From assembly GCF_900199375.1 (NCBI RefSeq), contig NZ_LT900217.1:1-64000 (forward strand): a stretch of 64,000 bases of DNA, in the 5' to 3' direction. The notes under the pieces are model-generated. The model made no database searches. It saw only the letters and a list, made by a program, of their open reading frames with translations, and had not been told where the DNA came from. The translations under genes were made by a program, and so were the position numbers. This document shows positions 1-8,497 of the stretch, piece after piece (position 1 is the stretch's first letter; every line of letters begins with the position of its first letter). The DNA comes from Gordonibacter urolithinfaciens. GTDB lineage: Bacteria > Actinomycetota > Coriobacteriia > Coriobacteriales > Eggerthellaceae.

Positions 1-386
1 GACGCGCACGTGAGCGTGCGCGGCTACAGCGCCTCGACACGGGAGACTACGGCATCGTGCGTTTCATCGTGGACGACCCCCTGCGCGCGCTGGACGTGCT
101 CGTGGACATGGGTGCCGCCGCCACGACGACCGATGTGCTGTGCGCGCGCCTGAACGACGAGCCGGGCGAGCTCGCACGGGTCATGGGCGTCATGGCCGAC
201 TGCGGCATCAACGTCACGTACAGCTACTCGCTCATATCCACCTATATCGCGCTGTCCGTGAAGGACCTTGCGCGCGCGGAGCAGCTGCTGGCGGGCGAGC
301 CGGTGGAGCTCATCGGTCAGGACGACCTGGCGCGGGCGCTCGGCTCCGACGGCCCCAGCGCCACGGCGTGCACCGAGGGGCGGTGA
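1..386 (+). pseudogene. ACT-domain protein, 3' part, frameshifted (partial)
   Basis: The last 110 residues read as the second half of a tandem ACT-domain protein: a GDYGIVRFIVDDP segment, then VLCARLNDEPGELARVMGVM and a GINVTYSYS turn. The ACT fold binds amino acids and is often encoded beside aryl-CoA ligases, as here. At the left edge the expected upstream peptide (HVSVRGYSAS) is in frame 1, while the rest is in frame 3. The switch falls at about position 36-37, where one base (probably G in TCGGAC) appears to be missing. The 5' end lies outside the window. The GTG at 57 is therefore unlikely to be the real start. The gene overlaps the next one by GTGA. Either a recent pseudogene or a base-calling error. 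Confidence 0.75.
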
Positions 387-1758
387 GCGCCGTGGCAGAC
401 CTGACCGCGAAGGGAGCCGCTCTTGCGGCGGCCCGCGCCGGCGACTTCGCCGGCCTGCCCGTCTACGACCGCGCCAGGGAGTGCGCACCGCGCGAGGAGG
501 TGCGCGCGCTCCAGCTGGAGAAAGCTGAAGGCCCAGGTGGCTTGGACCTACGATCGCGTGGCGTGGTACCGCGAGCGCATGGACGCCCTCGGCGTGGCGC
601 CGGGAGACATCCGCTCGCTCGACGACGTGCGCAAGCTGCCGTTCACGGACAAGTCCGTGCTGCGCGACACGTTTCCCTACGGTCTGTTCGCTGTGCCGCT
701 CGACGAGGTAGTGGAGCTGCACGCCTCTTCCGGCACGACCGGCAAGCCCATCGTCGTGGGCTACAACGCGCACGACATGGACGTGTGGAGCGACTGCATC
801 GCACGCCTGGCGCAGATGGCGGGCGTCGTGCCCGGCGACCGCGTGCAGATGGCGTTTCGGCTACGGCATGTTCACCGGAGGTTTCGGCCTGCACTACGGC
901 TGCCAGAAGCTCGGCTGCATGATGATCCCCGCCGGCTCGGGCAACACCGAGCGGCACATCGCCATGATAGGGGACTACGGCACCACGGTGCTCATTGCCA
1001 CGCCCTCCTACGCCCTGCATATGTGCGAGGTGGGGGAGCGGCTGGGATTCGACTGGGAGGCGTCCACGCTGCGCGTGGGCCTGTTCGGGGGCGAGCCGTG
1101 CCCGCCGGGCCTCAAGGCCGAGATCGAGGAGCGCATGCACATCGTATGTACCGACAACTACGGCCTGACCGAGGTCATGGGCCCGGGCGTGTCGGGCGAG
1201 TGCCTGGCGGCACGCGACATGCAGCATATCGCCGAGGACCATTTCCTGTGGGAGGTCGTGGATCCCGAGACCGGCGAGCCGGTGGGCGAGGGCGAGATGG
1301 GCGAGCTCGTGCTCACGCCGCTCGACAAGCAGGCCATCCCCGTGCTGCGCTACCGCACGCACGACCTGACGCGCGTGGTATGCGAGCCTTGCGCCTGCGG
1401 CCGCACGAGCGCGCGCATGCAGAAGGTGCGCGCCCGCTGCGACGATATGCTCATCATCCGCGGCACGAACGTGTTCCCGAGCCAGGTGGAGGACGTGCTC
1501 TCCGGCATCCGGGGCGTCACGCCGCACTACCGCATCGTCGTGGAGACGGCGAACGGCCTCGACAGGATGACGGTGCACGTGGAGCTGAAGCCCGAGGCGT
1601 TCTCGGACTCGTTCGAGGAGATGGAGGGCCTGCGGCGCGCCATAGAGGAGAAGCTCAAGGGCGTGCTCCTGGTGGGCGTGCGCGTGAAGCTGGTGGAGCC
1701 GGGCGGCATCGAGCGCACCACCGGCAAGGCCAAGCACGTGGAAGACCTGAGGAAGTAG
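383..1758 (+). pseudogene. paaK: Phenylacetate-CoA ligase (PaaK family), two frameshifts
   Basis: AMP-forming aryl-CoA ligase that would activate phenylacetate or a related aryl acid with ATP and CoA. The reading frame changes twice. The start (GTG 383 or 392; ADLTAKGAALAAARAGDF) is in frame 2, residues from KAQVAWTYDRVAWYRERM are in frame 3, and FTGGFGLHYGCQKLGC to the end is in frame 1. The switches map to GAGAAAGCTG near 521-530, with one A too many, and GCGTTTCGGC near 851-858, with one T too many. The joined product is about 455 residues, normal for the family, and keeps the ATP-binding SSGTTGKP motif, the YGLTEVMGPG motif and the GTNVFPSQVED C-terminal domain. Apart from the indels nothing has decayed. 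Confidence 0.85.
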
Positions 1759-1768
1759 GGGGCACCGC

Positions 1769-2710
1769 ATGGCCGCCGCCTCGCCAACCGTCCCCGTCGT
1801 CGGGCGTTTCGCGCCGTCCCCGACCGGGAGGATGCATGCGGGCAACGTGTTCGCGGCGCTCGTCGCCTGGCTCGTGGCGAAGTCGCAGGGCGGGCGGATG
1901 GTGCTGCGCATCGAGGACCTCGACGCCGAGCGCTCCAAGCCGGCCTATATCGACGCGGTGCAGCGCGATTTCGAGGCGCTCGGCCTCACCTGGGACGAGG
2001 GGCCGTACTTCCAGCACGACCGCACGGAGGCCTATCGCGCCGCCTTCGACGGGCTGGCCGCGCGCGGGCTCGTGTACCCCTGCTTCTGCACGCGCGCCGA
2101 CCTGCACGCCGCCTCCGCGCCGCATCGGGGCGAGAAGCCGGTGTACCCGGGCACGTGCCGGGAGCTTTCCGCCGCAGAGCGCGCCTCACGTGCGCTGGAG
2201 CGCACGCCCGCCCAGCGCCTGCGGGTGCCCCATGAGGAGGTGGCGTTCACCGACCAGGTGCAGGGCCCCTATGCGCAGAACCTCGCGCAGGACTGCGGCG
2301 ACTTCCTCGTTCGCCGCTCGGACGGGGCGTACGCCTACCAGCTGGCCGTGGTGGTGGACGATGCCGAGCAGGGCGTGAGCTCGGTGGTGCGCGGCGTGGA
2401 CCTCTTGTGCTCGACGCCGCAGCAGATCTACCTGCAGAGCTTGCTGGGGCTGCCGCATCCGGACTACGCGCACGTCCCGCTGCTCGTCGCCGAGCGCGAC
2501 CGGCGCCTCTCGAAGCGGGACCGCGACGCCGCCCTCGATGCGCTGCTCGCGCGCTTCAAGACGCCCGCGGCCGTCGTCGGACACATCGCCGGCCTCACCG
2601 GCCTCGCGCCCACCTGCGACCCCGCCACCCCCGAGGAGCTGCTCGCGACGTTCGACCTCGCCGCCCTGCCGACAGCCTTCCCCGACCTCGTGCAGGTGCG
2701 CTGGGAGTAG
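1769..2710 (+). CDS. gluQ: Glutamyl-Q tRNA(Asp) synthetase
   Basis: A 313-residue paralogue of glutamyl-tRNA synthetase that lacks the anticodon-binding domain. The family transfers glutamate to queuosine in tRNA-Asp. The class I signatures are visible: GRFAPSPTGRMHAGN (HIGH-like) at residues about 12-26 and RRLSKRD (KMSKS-like) near residue 250. A zinc site is suggested by the cysteines in YPCFCTR together with YPGTC about 30 residues on. The start ATG follows GGGGGC and the gene begins 10 bases after the broken ligase gene. A truncated gltX cannot be excluded, but the length and zinc residues favour GluQ. Confidence 0.88.
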   Translation: MAAASPTVPVVGRFAPSPTGRMHAGNVFAALVAWLVAKSQGGRMVLRIEDLDAERSKPAYIDAVQRDFEALGLTWDEGPYFQHDRTEAYRAAFDGLAARGLVYPCFCTRADLHAASAPHRGEKPVYPGTCRELSAAERASRALERTPAQRLRVPHEEVAFTDQVQGPYAQNLAQDCGDFLVRRSDGAYAYQLAVVVDDAEQGVSSVVRGVDLLCSTPQQIYLQSLLGLPHPDYAHVPLLVAERDRRLSKRDRDAALDALLARFKTPAAVVGHIAGLTGLAPTCDPATPEELLATFDLAALPTAFPDLVQVRWE

Positions 2711-2719
2711 GTACTCGAC

Positions 2720-3247
2720 CTACAGCCCGGCGAACAGGATGCCCACGAGGGCGACGACGGCTATGATGGCCAGGGTGAACAGGATGGTGGCGAGGGGCAG
2801 GTGGTCGAGGCGCGCGGCGTGCGCACGGGAGGCCATGCGGGGATCTTGCGAGGAGGCGCTCTCCTTGGGACGGTCGGGCCGCTGCACGATGAAGAACCAC
2901 ACCATGGCGACAAGCAAAGCCACGAACGCCACGTTGTTGACCAGGGTGGCCGCAGAGGCGAGCAGGGCGTTGCCGGCCAGCTTCGCCCCTTCGAACGCGA
3001 GCAGCGTGGCCACGAGCACGCAGGCTGCGAGCAGCACCACGGCCATGCGCCGCCCCATCTTGCGGACGCCGCCCGCACCGGAGAGCCCGGCCGCGGACCC
3101 GACGGCGCTCTCGGCCTCCTCGACGGCTGCGGCGCCTCCCGCCACGAGGAACAGCCACTTCCCCTTCCAGAACATGAACGCTGCCAGCGCGAACGCGACG
3201 AGTGCCGCCGTGGCCGCCGCAAAGGCGGCGATAGTGGTGCCATCCAT
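2720..3247 (-). CDS. Four-helix membrane protein, DUF3784-like
   Basis: 175 residues with four predicted membrane segments (about 8-28, 70-90, 95-120 and 150-172). The first helix is followed by FWKGKWLFLVAG, which resembles the start of DUF3784 proteins; the function of that family is not known to me. The same signature and helix layout recur in the gene at 3931-4365, so the two look like paralogues standing on either side of the universal stress gene. It is transcribed towards gluQ and the two genes converge with 9 bases between stops. No signal peptide other than the first helix is visible. Confidence 0.7.
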   Translation of the reverse strand: MDGTTIAAFAAATAALVAFALAAFMFWKGKWLFLVAGGAAAVEEAESAVGSAAGLSGAGGVRKMGRRMAVVLLAACVLVATLLAFEGAKLAGNALLASAATLVNNVAFVALLVAMVWFFIVQRPDRPKESASSQDPRMASRAHAARLDHLPLATILFTLAIIAVVALVGILFAGL

Positions 3248-3440
3248 CCGAAACCTCGCAGTCTTGTATCGTATCCTTGGTTGCCTTCGGCTTGATTATA
3301 GCGCTCCTGCCGAAGGAGAGGGGTCGGCTGCCGATGGGTTCTCTGGAGATTGCGGGCATGGTAGAATGAGGGAAACGAGCAAGGTGCCTGATGGGCTGCC
3401 GGTTCGCGCAGCCTTGGACACGGGAGAAAGCGGGTTTGCT

Positions 3441-3887
3441 ATGGGTTACGGAGCGATCTTGGTCGCATACGATGGTTCGGCACCCTCGAACCGTGCACTG
3501 GCGGACGCCCTCGAGCTCGTTGAATGCGGGCTGGGCACGCGGGTGGTGGTGCTGAGCGTCAGCGATCCTCTGAAGATGGAGGATCCCGCATTCGTAGCCG
3601 CGGCGCGCGCTGCAGGCGTGCTGCTGTCGCTCGGCGGCGACGAGAAGGCGAGCCTCGAAGCCCTCGAGGAGCAGGTTGCCGACCGCATCGCGCACCACGA
3701 GGGCGCGGTCGACCTGCGCGTGGCGTTCGGGAAGCCCCAGGAGGCCATCGTCCGCGAGGCGGCTCAGGAGCCCTGCGGCCTCATCGTCATGGGCAGCCGC
3801 GGCCTGGGCGCCATCAAGGGCATGCTCGGCAGCGTGAGCACGGCCGTGCTCCACGCCTCGCCCGTGCCGGTGCTCATCACGAAGTAG
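3441..3887 (+). CDS. Universal stress protein, UspA family
   Basis: 148 residues forming a single Usp domain: ILVAYDGSAPSNRAL at the N-terminus and the nucleotide-binding glycine motif GSRGLGAIKGMLGSVS at residues about 115-131, ending in PVPVLITK. The complete G-x2-G-x9-G-S/T pattern puts it with the ATP-binding type of Usp. These cytoplasmic proteins accumulate under growth arrest and oxidative or energy stress. The start is taken at ATG 3441, where homology begins; an in-frame extension upstream to about 3366 reads as unrelated residues. It is alone on its strand, between two related membrane-protein genes. Confidence 0.88.
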   Translation: MGYGAILVAYDGSAPSNRALADALELVECGLGTRVVVLSVSDPLKMEDPAFVAAARAAGVLLSLGGDEKASLEALEEQVADRIAHHEGAVDLRVAFGKPQEAIVREAAQEPCGLIVMGSRGLGAIKGMLGSVSTAVLHASPVPVLITK

Positions 3888-3930
3888 TCGTGCAGGCAAG
3901 CCGGCGCCTACGCGTTTTGCCCGTATGCCG

Positions 3931-4365
3931 TCAGGCGAACAGCAGCGACAGGGCCGTGAGCACGATGCAGGTGGCTGCGAGGGTGACGACCAGGCGCGAA
4001 GAGCCGCCGGCGAAGTAGGGGCGGCCGTGCACCTTGCAGTGACAGGCCACGGTCCACACGATGCAGCCACCGTATGCCAGGAGCGCCACGCCGCTCACCA
4101 CGAAGCCGGCCTGCACGAACAGGGCGCTGCCCGCCAACCGCCCCATCTCGGACGCCATGAGCGTGGCGACCACCGCGAAGCAGGCGACCATGACCCAGGA
4201 GAGGCGTCGGCCCGTCTCGCGGGTGCCGGCGGGGAAGAACGTGCCCTTCCTCGTGTGCTCGGGCCGGGCCACGAGGAACTGCCAGCGACCGTTCCATAAT
4301 TGGACGGCCAGCAGGGCCGACGCGACGAGCAGCGCGATCCCCACCGCGAAACGGACGATCTCCAT
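3931..4365 (-). CDS. Four-helix membrane protein, paralogue of 2720-3247
   Basis: 144 residues, four hydrophobic segments, with LWNGRWQFLVARP after the first helix. This matches the WKGKW-FLVA signature of the gene at 2720-3247 in position and spacing. The ATG at 4365 is chosen because AGGAGG lies seven bases upstream, although the frame stays open further. No catalytic motif is visible and I do not know its function. It is followed on the same strand by nothing and preceded by menA, 62 bases away. Confidence 0.7.
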   Translation of the reverse strand: MEIVRFAVGIALLVASALLAVQLWNGRWQFLVARPEHTRKGTFFPAGTRETGRRLSWVMVACFAVVATLMASEMGRLAGSALFVQAGFVVSGVALLAYGGCIVWTVACHCKVHGRPYFAGGSSRLVVTLAATCIVLTALSLLFA

Positions 4366-4427
4366 AGCGCATCCTCCTTGCTCTGTCGCGCCTGCCCGAC
4401 GGCCGAGCGCCGGGCAGGCTGCGATCC

Positions 4428-5399
4428 CTATACGGCGAGAACGACGCCGCTCGCGAAGATGGCGGCGGCGTAGAACGCCCCGAGCGCCACGTTCACGCTG
4501 CACACCTGCGCCATGGCCCCCACGCGGGCGGGCGGCGCCAGGGGGTTCTTCAGCAGCGCGCCCACGAGCGGCCAGGCGGCCAGCAGCATGAACGGCACCA
4601 CCACGAGCCCGCCCGTGAAGAACACGGCCACGAGCGCCACGATGGCGGCGATCCACGCGAGGAGCACGGCATGGTAGAGCCGCCGCGCCCGCTCGCGGCC
4701 GAGCAGCACGGAAAGCGTGCGGCGCCCGGCCTGGACGTCCTTCTCCACGTCGCAGGTGTTGTTCGTGAACATGATGAGGCCCACGCCCAGCACGGTGGGC
4801 ACGGCCCACAGAAGCGCCCGCAGGTCGAACGAGCCCGTGAGCGCCTGGTAGCAGGCGAGCGGGATGAGGCCTCCCATGACGAGCCCGCTCACCAGCTCGC
4901 CGATGGGCAGGTAGGAGATGGGCGTCCTGCCCGCCGAGTACAGCACGACGACCACGGCGCCCACGGCGCCGATGGCGAGGGGTATCCACCCTGCAGCCCA
5001 GATGACGTAGGCGCCGAGCAGGAACGCCGCCGCGAGGAAGCCCACGGCCAGCGCGAGCGCCGCGCGCGGGTCCACGTTGTTGTACACCAGCACGGCATCG
5101 GTCGGGTCCACGTTGTCGTCCGCGGAGTCCGCGCCCTTCACGTAATCGTAGTAGTCGTTGAACGTGTTCACGGCGGACTGCATGAGCACGCAGATGGCCA
5201 GCAGCGTGAACGCCATCGTCACCGACACGCCCCCCGTCGTCGCAGCAGCGGCGGCGACGGCGACGAGCGCCGGCAGGATGGCCGCCGGCCACGTGTGAGG
5301 CGCGGCCAGCTGCAACGCCATGCGAGCGGAAAGCCGGCCGTAGGGCGCCCGCCGCCCCGCGCCTTCCTCGATGCCGCCTGCTGCCGATACCTCGCTCAT
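4428..5399 (-). CDS. menA: 1,4-dihydroxy-2-naphthoate polyprenyltransferase
   Basis: A 323-residue UbiA-superfamily membrane prenyltransferase with about nine helices. The first aspartate-rich motif is NTFNDYYDYVKGADSADD and the second is NNTCDVEKDVQAGRRTLSV; these bind the magnesium-prenyl diphosphate. The enzyme attaches the isoprenoid tail to dihydroxynaphthoate in menaquinone synthesis, which fits an anaerobe that respires through the molybdenum reductases seen elsewhere in the window. The start ATG 5399 overlaps the stop of the upstream gene (ATGA), so the two are co-translated. Confidence 0.88.
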   Translation of the reverse strand: MSEVSAAGGIEEGAGRRAPYGRLSARMALQLAAPHTWPAAILPALVAVAAAAATTGGVSVTMAFTLLAICVLMQSAVNTFNDYYDYVKGADSADDNVDPTDAVLVYNNVDPRAALALAVGFLAAAFLLGAYVIWAAGWIPLAIGAVGAVVVVLYSAGRTPISYLPIGELVSGLVMGGLIPLACYQALTGSFDLRALLWAVPTVLGVGLIMFTNNTCDVEKDVQAGRRTLSVLLGRERARRLYHAVLLAWIAAIVALVAVFFTGGLVVVPFMLLAAWPLVGALLKNPLAPPARVGAMAQVCSVNVALGAFYAAAIFASGVVLAV

Positions 5400-6625
5400 T
5401 GCCTTCGTCCTTTCCGGTCGTACGCCTCGCGCCGCCGTGCCAGCCAGGTGGACGGGGAGGGCTTGAAGCGCCTGACGGTCTCGTCTTTCAGGATGCCGCC
5501 CAAGCTGCCGAGCGTCTTCCAGATGAAGCTCTTCGTCTCGGCGTCCAGCTTCGTGCCCGAGCCCAGCAGCCGCCTCGTGTTCGCGAAAAGGCCCTCCTGG
5601 AACTCGGCCCACGTGCTGGCCTCCGTGGAGGCGAACAGCTCGTAGATGGTGTCGATGAAGCGCTCGCGCTCGGCCGGCGTCTTGCCGCGCAGCCACGCGT
5701 CCAGCGCCTCGTCGAAGAACACGGCCGCGCGGTTGAGCGCATCCTGGTACACGAAGTCGTCGCCGTCCACCTGCCAGGAGAACGGCTCGTGCTGGAACAC
5801 CGACAGCGCAGAGGACTGCACCACGCGGTAGTCGGGCCGCCGCTCCAAGATCATGCCGAACGCGGAGGACTCGGGCACCGTCTTGTGCAGCAGCGCCGCG
5901 AAGCGCCCGTCGTGGATGCGGGGCGACGGATCGTCCAGGAACGAGGGCCCGTCGTGGTTGTAGACGCCCGCGAGCCGCGCGTAGGCGCCCCCGTCGACCA
6001 CGAGCGCCGCGAACTCGGCAAGGTTGCCGCCCTTGGAGTGGCCGCAGGCCACAAGCGGCCCTTCCACGGCCGACGCCACGCCCGAGAGATAGGCGGCCGC
6101 CGCGCGCTGGGAGGGAATAACCTCCTTGAAGCAGAGGTTGAAGTCCTCCTTCCAGCCCGCGAAGCTGCCGTCGGTCCCGCGGAACGCCAGGCAGGCGAAC
6201 TCGCCTCGCCCGGCGCGCGCCCCGCAGGCTCGCCCCTCGTAGAGCGCGCCCTCCGCCTCGGCGGCGACGCGGCCGGGGACGACGAACGTCGTTGCCGAGA
6301 ACTGCTTCTCCACGGCATCCGAGCGCTCGTTGGCGTAGAAGGCCAGCTTCACATCGCGGAAGCGCCGGCTGGCCATGAGGACGCGCAGGAACGCGCGCGC
6401 GTCCTTCGCGTCCTCCAGCCAGCTCGCGCACGTGAGGGCGCGCCAGTCGGCGAGCGCCACCACGTCGTGCAGGAGCACGCGCTCGGGCGACGAGGGGTCC
6501 ACGAGCCCGCACGCCTCGTAGTTGAAGTAGCAGAGCGTGGAGAACACGAGACTGTCGACGGGGTTGAACGGTGATTCCGCGAACGTTCGCTGGTTTTCCT
6601 GGATATACGATACGATATTGCCCAT
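5396..6625 (-). CDS. Lipase-like alpha/beta hydrolase, DUF2974 (Mbeg1-like)
   Basis: 409 residues. The N-terminus MGNIVSYIQENQRTFAESPF is typical of the DUF2974/Mbeg1-like group, and the nucleophile elbow is VACGHSKGGNLAEF near residue 190. Related proteins are annotated as putative lipases; no substrate is established that I know of. There is no signal peptide, so it is probably cytoplasmic. It shares an ATGA overlap with menA downstream. Its start codon is about 40 bases from the divergent thioesterase gene, so the promoters of the two units must overlap. Confidence 0.7.
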   Translation of the reverse strand: MGNIVSYIQENQRTFAESPFNPVDSLVFSTLCYFNYEACGLVDPSSPERVLLHDVVALADWRALTCASWLEDAKDARAFLRVLMASRRFRDVKLAFYANERSDAVEKQFSATTFVVPGRVAAEAEGALYEGRACGARAGRGEFACLAFRGTDGSFAGWKEDFNLCFKEVIPSQRAAAAYLSGVASAVEGPLVACGHSKGGNLAEFAALVVDGGAYARLAGVYNHDGPSFLDDPSPRIHDGRFAALLHKTVPESSAFGMILERRPDYRVVQSSALSVFQHEPFSWQVDGDDFVYQDALNRAAVFFDEALDAWLRGKTPAERERFIDTIYELFASTEASTWAEFQEGLFANTRRLLGSGTKLDAETKSFIWKTLGSLGGILKDETVRRFKPSPSTWLARRREAYDRKGRRQ

Positions 6626-6665
6626 AGGACCATGGTATCAAAACGGAAGGGACGTGAGAGCGGCC

Positions 6666-7115
6666 ATGCGGGTTTGCACGCCAATAACCATACGCTACGG
6701 CGAGACGGACATGATGGGCGTCGTCTACCACGCCAACTACCTGCTGTACTTCGAGGACGCGCGCACGGCGTTCCTCGAGGCGCTGGGCTACCCCTACGCA
6801 CGCATCGAGGAGGCGGGGCTCATGTCGCCGGTGACGCACATGGAATGCGACTACCGCGAGCCGCTGCGCTACGGGGAGGGGGCGATCGTGCGCACGCGCG
6901 TCGTGCTGTCGCGCCCGACGAAGACCGTGTACGCCTACGAGGTGTTCAAGGAAGGGCAGGACATGGACGCCGACAAGCCGTGCTGCACGGGCCGCAGCAC
7001 GCACTGCCTGGTCGATGCCGCCACGTTCAAGCCCGTCAGCCTCAAGCGCCGCGTGCCCGAGCTGTACGAGCGCTACGCGGAGGCGCTCGAGCCGGACGAG
7101 GAGGAGGGCCGATGA
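6666..7115 (+). CDS. Acyl-CoA thioesterase, YbgC/4HBT family
   Basis: 149 residues with one hot-dog fold domain. The signature RYGETDMMGVVYHANYLLYF at residues about 9-28 carries the conserved aromatic and asparagine positions of the 4-hydroxybenzoyl-CoA/YbgC thioesterases. The family hydrolyses acyl-CoA thioesters in the cytoplasm; which acyl chain is unknown here. The start at ATG 6666 was chosen because homology begins with the next few residues. Its stop overlaps the start of the phosphatase gene (ATGA), so it is the first gene of a three-gene operon. Confidence 0.82.
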   Translation: MRVCTPITIRYGETDMMGVVYHANYLLYFEDARTAFLEALGYPYARIEEAGLMSPVTHMECDYREPLRYGEGAIVRTRVVLSRPTKTVYAYEVFKEGQDMDADKPCCTGRSTHCLVDAATFKPVSLKRRVPELYERYAEALEPDEEEGR

Positions 7116-7615
7116 CCGCGCCTTTCCGCATCCTGTTCGTCTGCCACGGCAACATCTGCCGCTCCCCGATGGCCGAGTTCGTCATGAAGGACCTCGTTGA
7201 GCGGCGCGGCCTGGACGGGTGCTTCTCCATCGCCTCGGCCGCCACGCACGACGACGAGATCGGGAGCCCCGTGCATCCCGGCACGCGCGGCGTGCTGGAG
7301 GCGCAGGGCATCGACTGCTCGGGCAAGACCGCCCGCCGCCTGGGCCGCGCCGATGCCGACAAGTGGGACCTGTTCGTGGGCATGGACGAGGCGAACATGC
7401 GCGACCTGCGCCTCCAGCTGGGGCGGGGGGCCGAGGGACGCTGCCGCAAGCTGTTGGAGTTCGCCGGCTCCGACCGCGACGTGGCGGACCCGTGGTACAC
7501 GGGCGATTTCGACGTCACCTACGACGACGTGCTCGCCGGGTGCACCGGGCTCCTATCCCTCCTCGTCGGCGATGACGCCGAGGGCCGGTGCCCCGGCGGT
7601 GCGCGGTTAGGGTAG
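7112..7615 (+). CDS. Low-molecular-weight protein tyrosine phosphatase
   Basis: 167 residues. The P-loop VCHGNICRSP (Cys 11 to Arg 17) sits at the very N-terminus as in all LMW-PTPs, and the general-acid loop DVADPWYTG is near residue 125. The enzyme removes phosphate from tyrosine residues, often on regulators of polysaccharide export. It starts inside the stop codon of the thioesterase gene and is followed eight bases later by the PAP2 gene, so translation is probably coupled along the operon. The last 20 residues are not conserved in the family as far as I can judge. Confidence 0.9.
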   Translation: MTAPFRILFVCHGNICRSPMAEFVMKDLVERRGLDGCFSIASAATHDDEIGSPVHPGTRGVLEAQGIDCSGKTARRLGRADADKWDLFVGMDEANMRDLRLQLGRGAEGRCRKLLEFAGSDRDVADPWYTGDFDVTYDDVLAGCTGLLSLLVGDDAEGRCPGGARLG

Positions 7616-7623
7616 CGCAGCGC

Positions 7624-8166
7624 ATGGACATCGCCGTCCTCGACTTCATCCAGGCGCACCTGCGCTCGCCGCTCATGGACGCGCTCATGCTCGCGGCCAC
7701 GCACCTGGGCGACCTTGCGCTCGTGTGGCTTGTCGCGGGCGCCGTGCTGGCGGCCCAGCCGCGGCACCGCCGCTACGGCGTGGCCGTGGTGCTTGCCGTG
7801 GCCGCCACGGCGGCGCTCGGCATGCTGGTGCTGAAACCGCTGTTCGGGCGGGTGAGGCCGTTCGAGGCCTACGGCTTCATGGGCCTGCTCGTCCCGCCGC
7901 CTGCCGGCGACTCGTTCCCCTCGAACCACTCGATGGTGTCGTTCGCGGCGGCCGCCGCGCTCTGCTGCGTGCCCGGCAGGGGGCGCCTGTCCGTGGCGCT
8001 CAAGGTGGCCGGCGTGGCGCTGGCGTGCCTCATCGCCTTCTCGCGCCTGTACCTGTACGTGCACTACCCGAGCGACATCCTCGTGGGCGCCGTGGTCGGC
8101 GTGGCCGTGGGCGTGCTGTCGGTCAGGCTCGTGCTGCGGCTCTGGCCCGAGAAGACGCCGTCCTGA
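7624..8166 (+). CDS. PAP2-family membrane phosphatase
   Basis: 180 residues with about five membrane helices. All three PAP2 active-site motifs are present: KPLFGRVRP (about 73-81), SFPSNHS (about 98-104) and SRLYLYVHYPSD (about 140-151). Members dephosphorylate lipid phosphates such as phosphatidic acid, phosphatidylglycerol phosphate or undecaprenyl diphosphate on the outer face of the membrane; which of these applies cannot be told from sequence. Last gene of the operon that starts at 6666. Confidence 0.87.
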   Translation: MDIAVLDFIQAHLRSPLMDALMLAATHLGDLALVWLVAGAVLAAQPRHRRYGVAVVLAVAATAALGMLVLKPLFGRVRPFEAYGFMGLLVPPPAGDSFPSNHSMVSFAAAAALCCVPGRGRLSVALKVAGVALACLIAFSRLYLYVHYPSDILVGAVVGVAVGVLSVRLVLRLWPEKTPS

Positions 8167-8351
8167 TCCCGTTCGGACCCCGCGCCGCCACCGTGCGCAA
8201 GGCCAATCGGTGAGCGGTAGATACCGTAATCCTGCATGAAACGGGGACCGCGCCCCCGGATTTCCGCATAGGCTCTGCAAGGCCTTCCAGAATTTGCGGT
8301 AAACGGTCGGTCAACACCTTTTCCGCTGGTCAGTAAATCGCCTGAAAAGTA

Positions 8352-8380
8352 TTTTGTGCAGATGCACAAAACGATATAAT
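8352..8380 (+). promoter_or_regulatory. Promoter and palindromic operator of the RidA triple-fusion gene
   Basis: A perfect dyad TTTTGTGC-AGAT-GCACAAAA occupies 8352-8371, and a consensus -10 box TATAAT lies at 8375-8380. The dyad fills the -35 and spacer region, so a bound protein would block polymerase. The resulting transcript would have a leader of about 110 bases before the ATG at 8498. The rest of the 331-base gap upstream (8167-8351) shows nothing I can name. Which regulator binds is not known. Confidence 0.65.
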
Positions 8381-8497
8381 GCAGCCCTCCCGCAAAGCGG
8401 GGGGCCTTGCAGGGCCGCATCCCCAAGGGAAGCGCGGAGCCGCACGGGCCGAACGAACGCAATCGTCAAGCGAGCACTCGAGAAAGCAGGTACCCCA

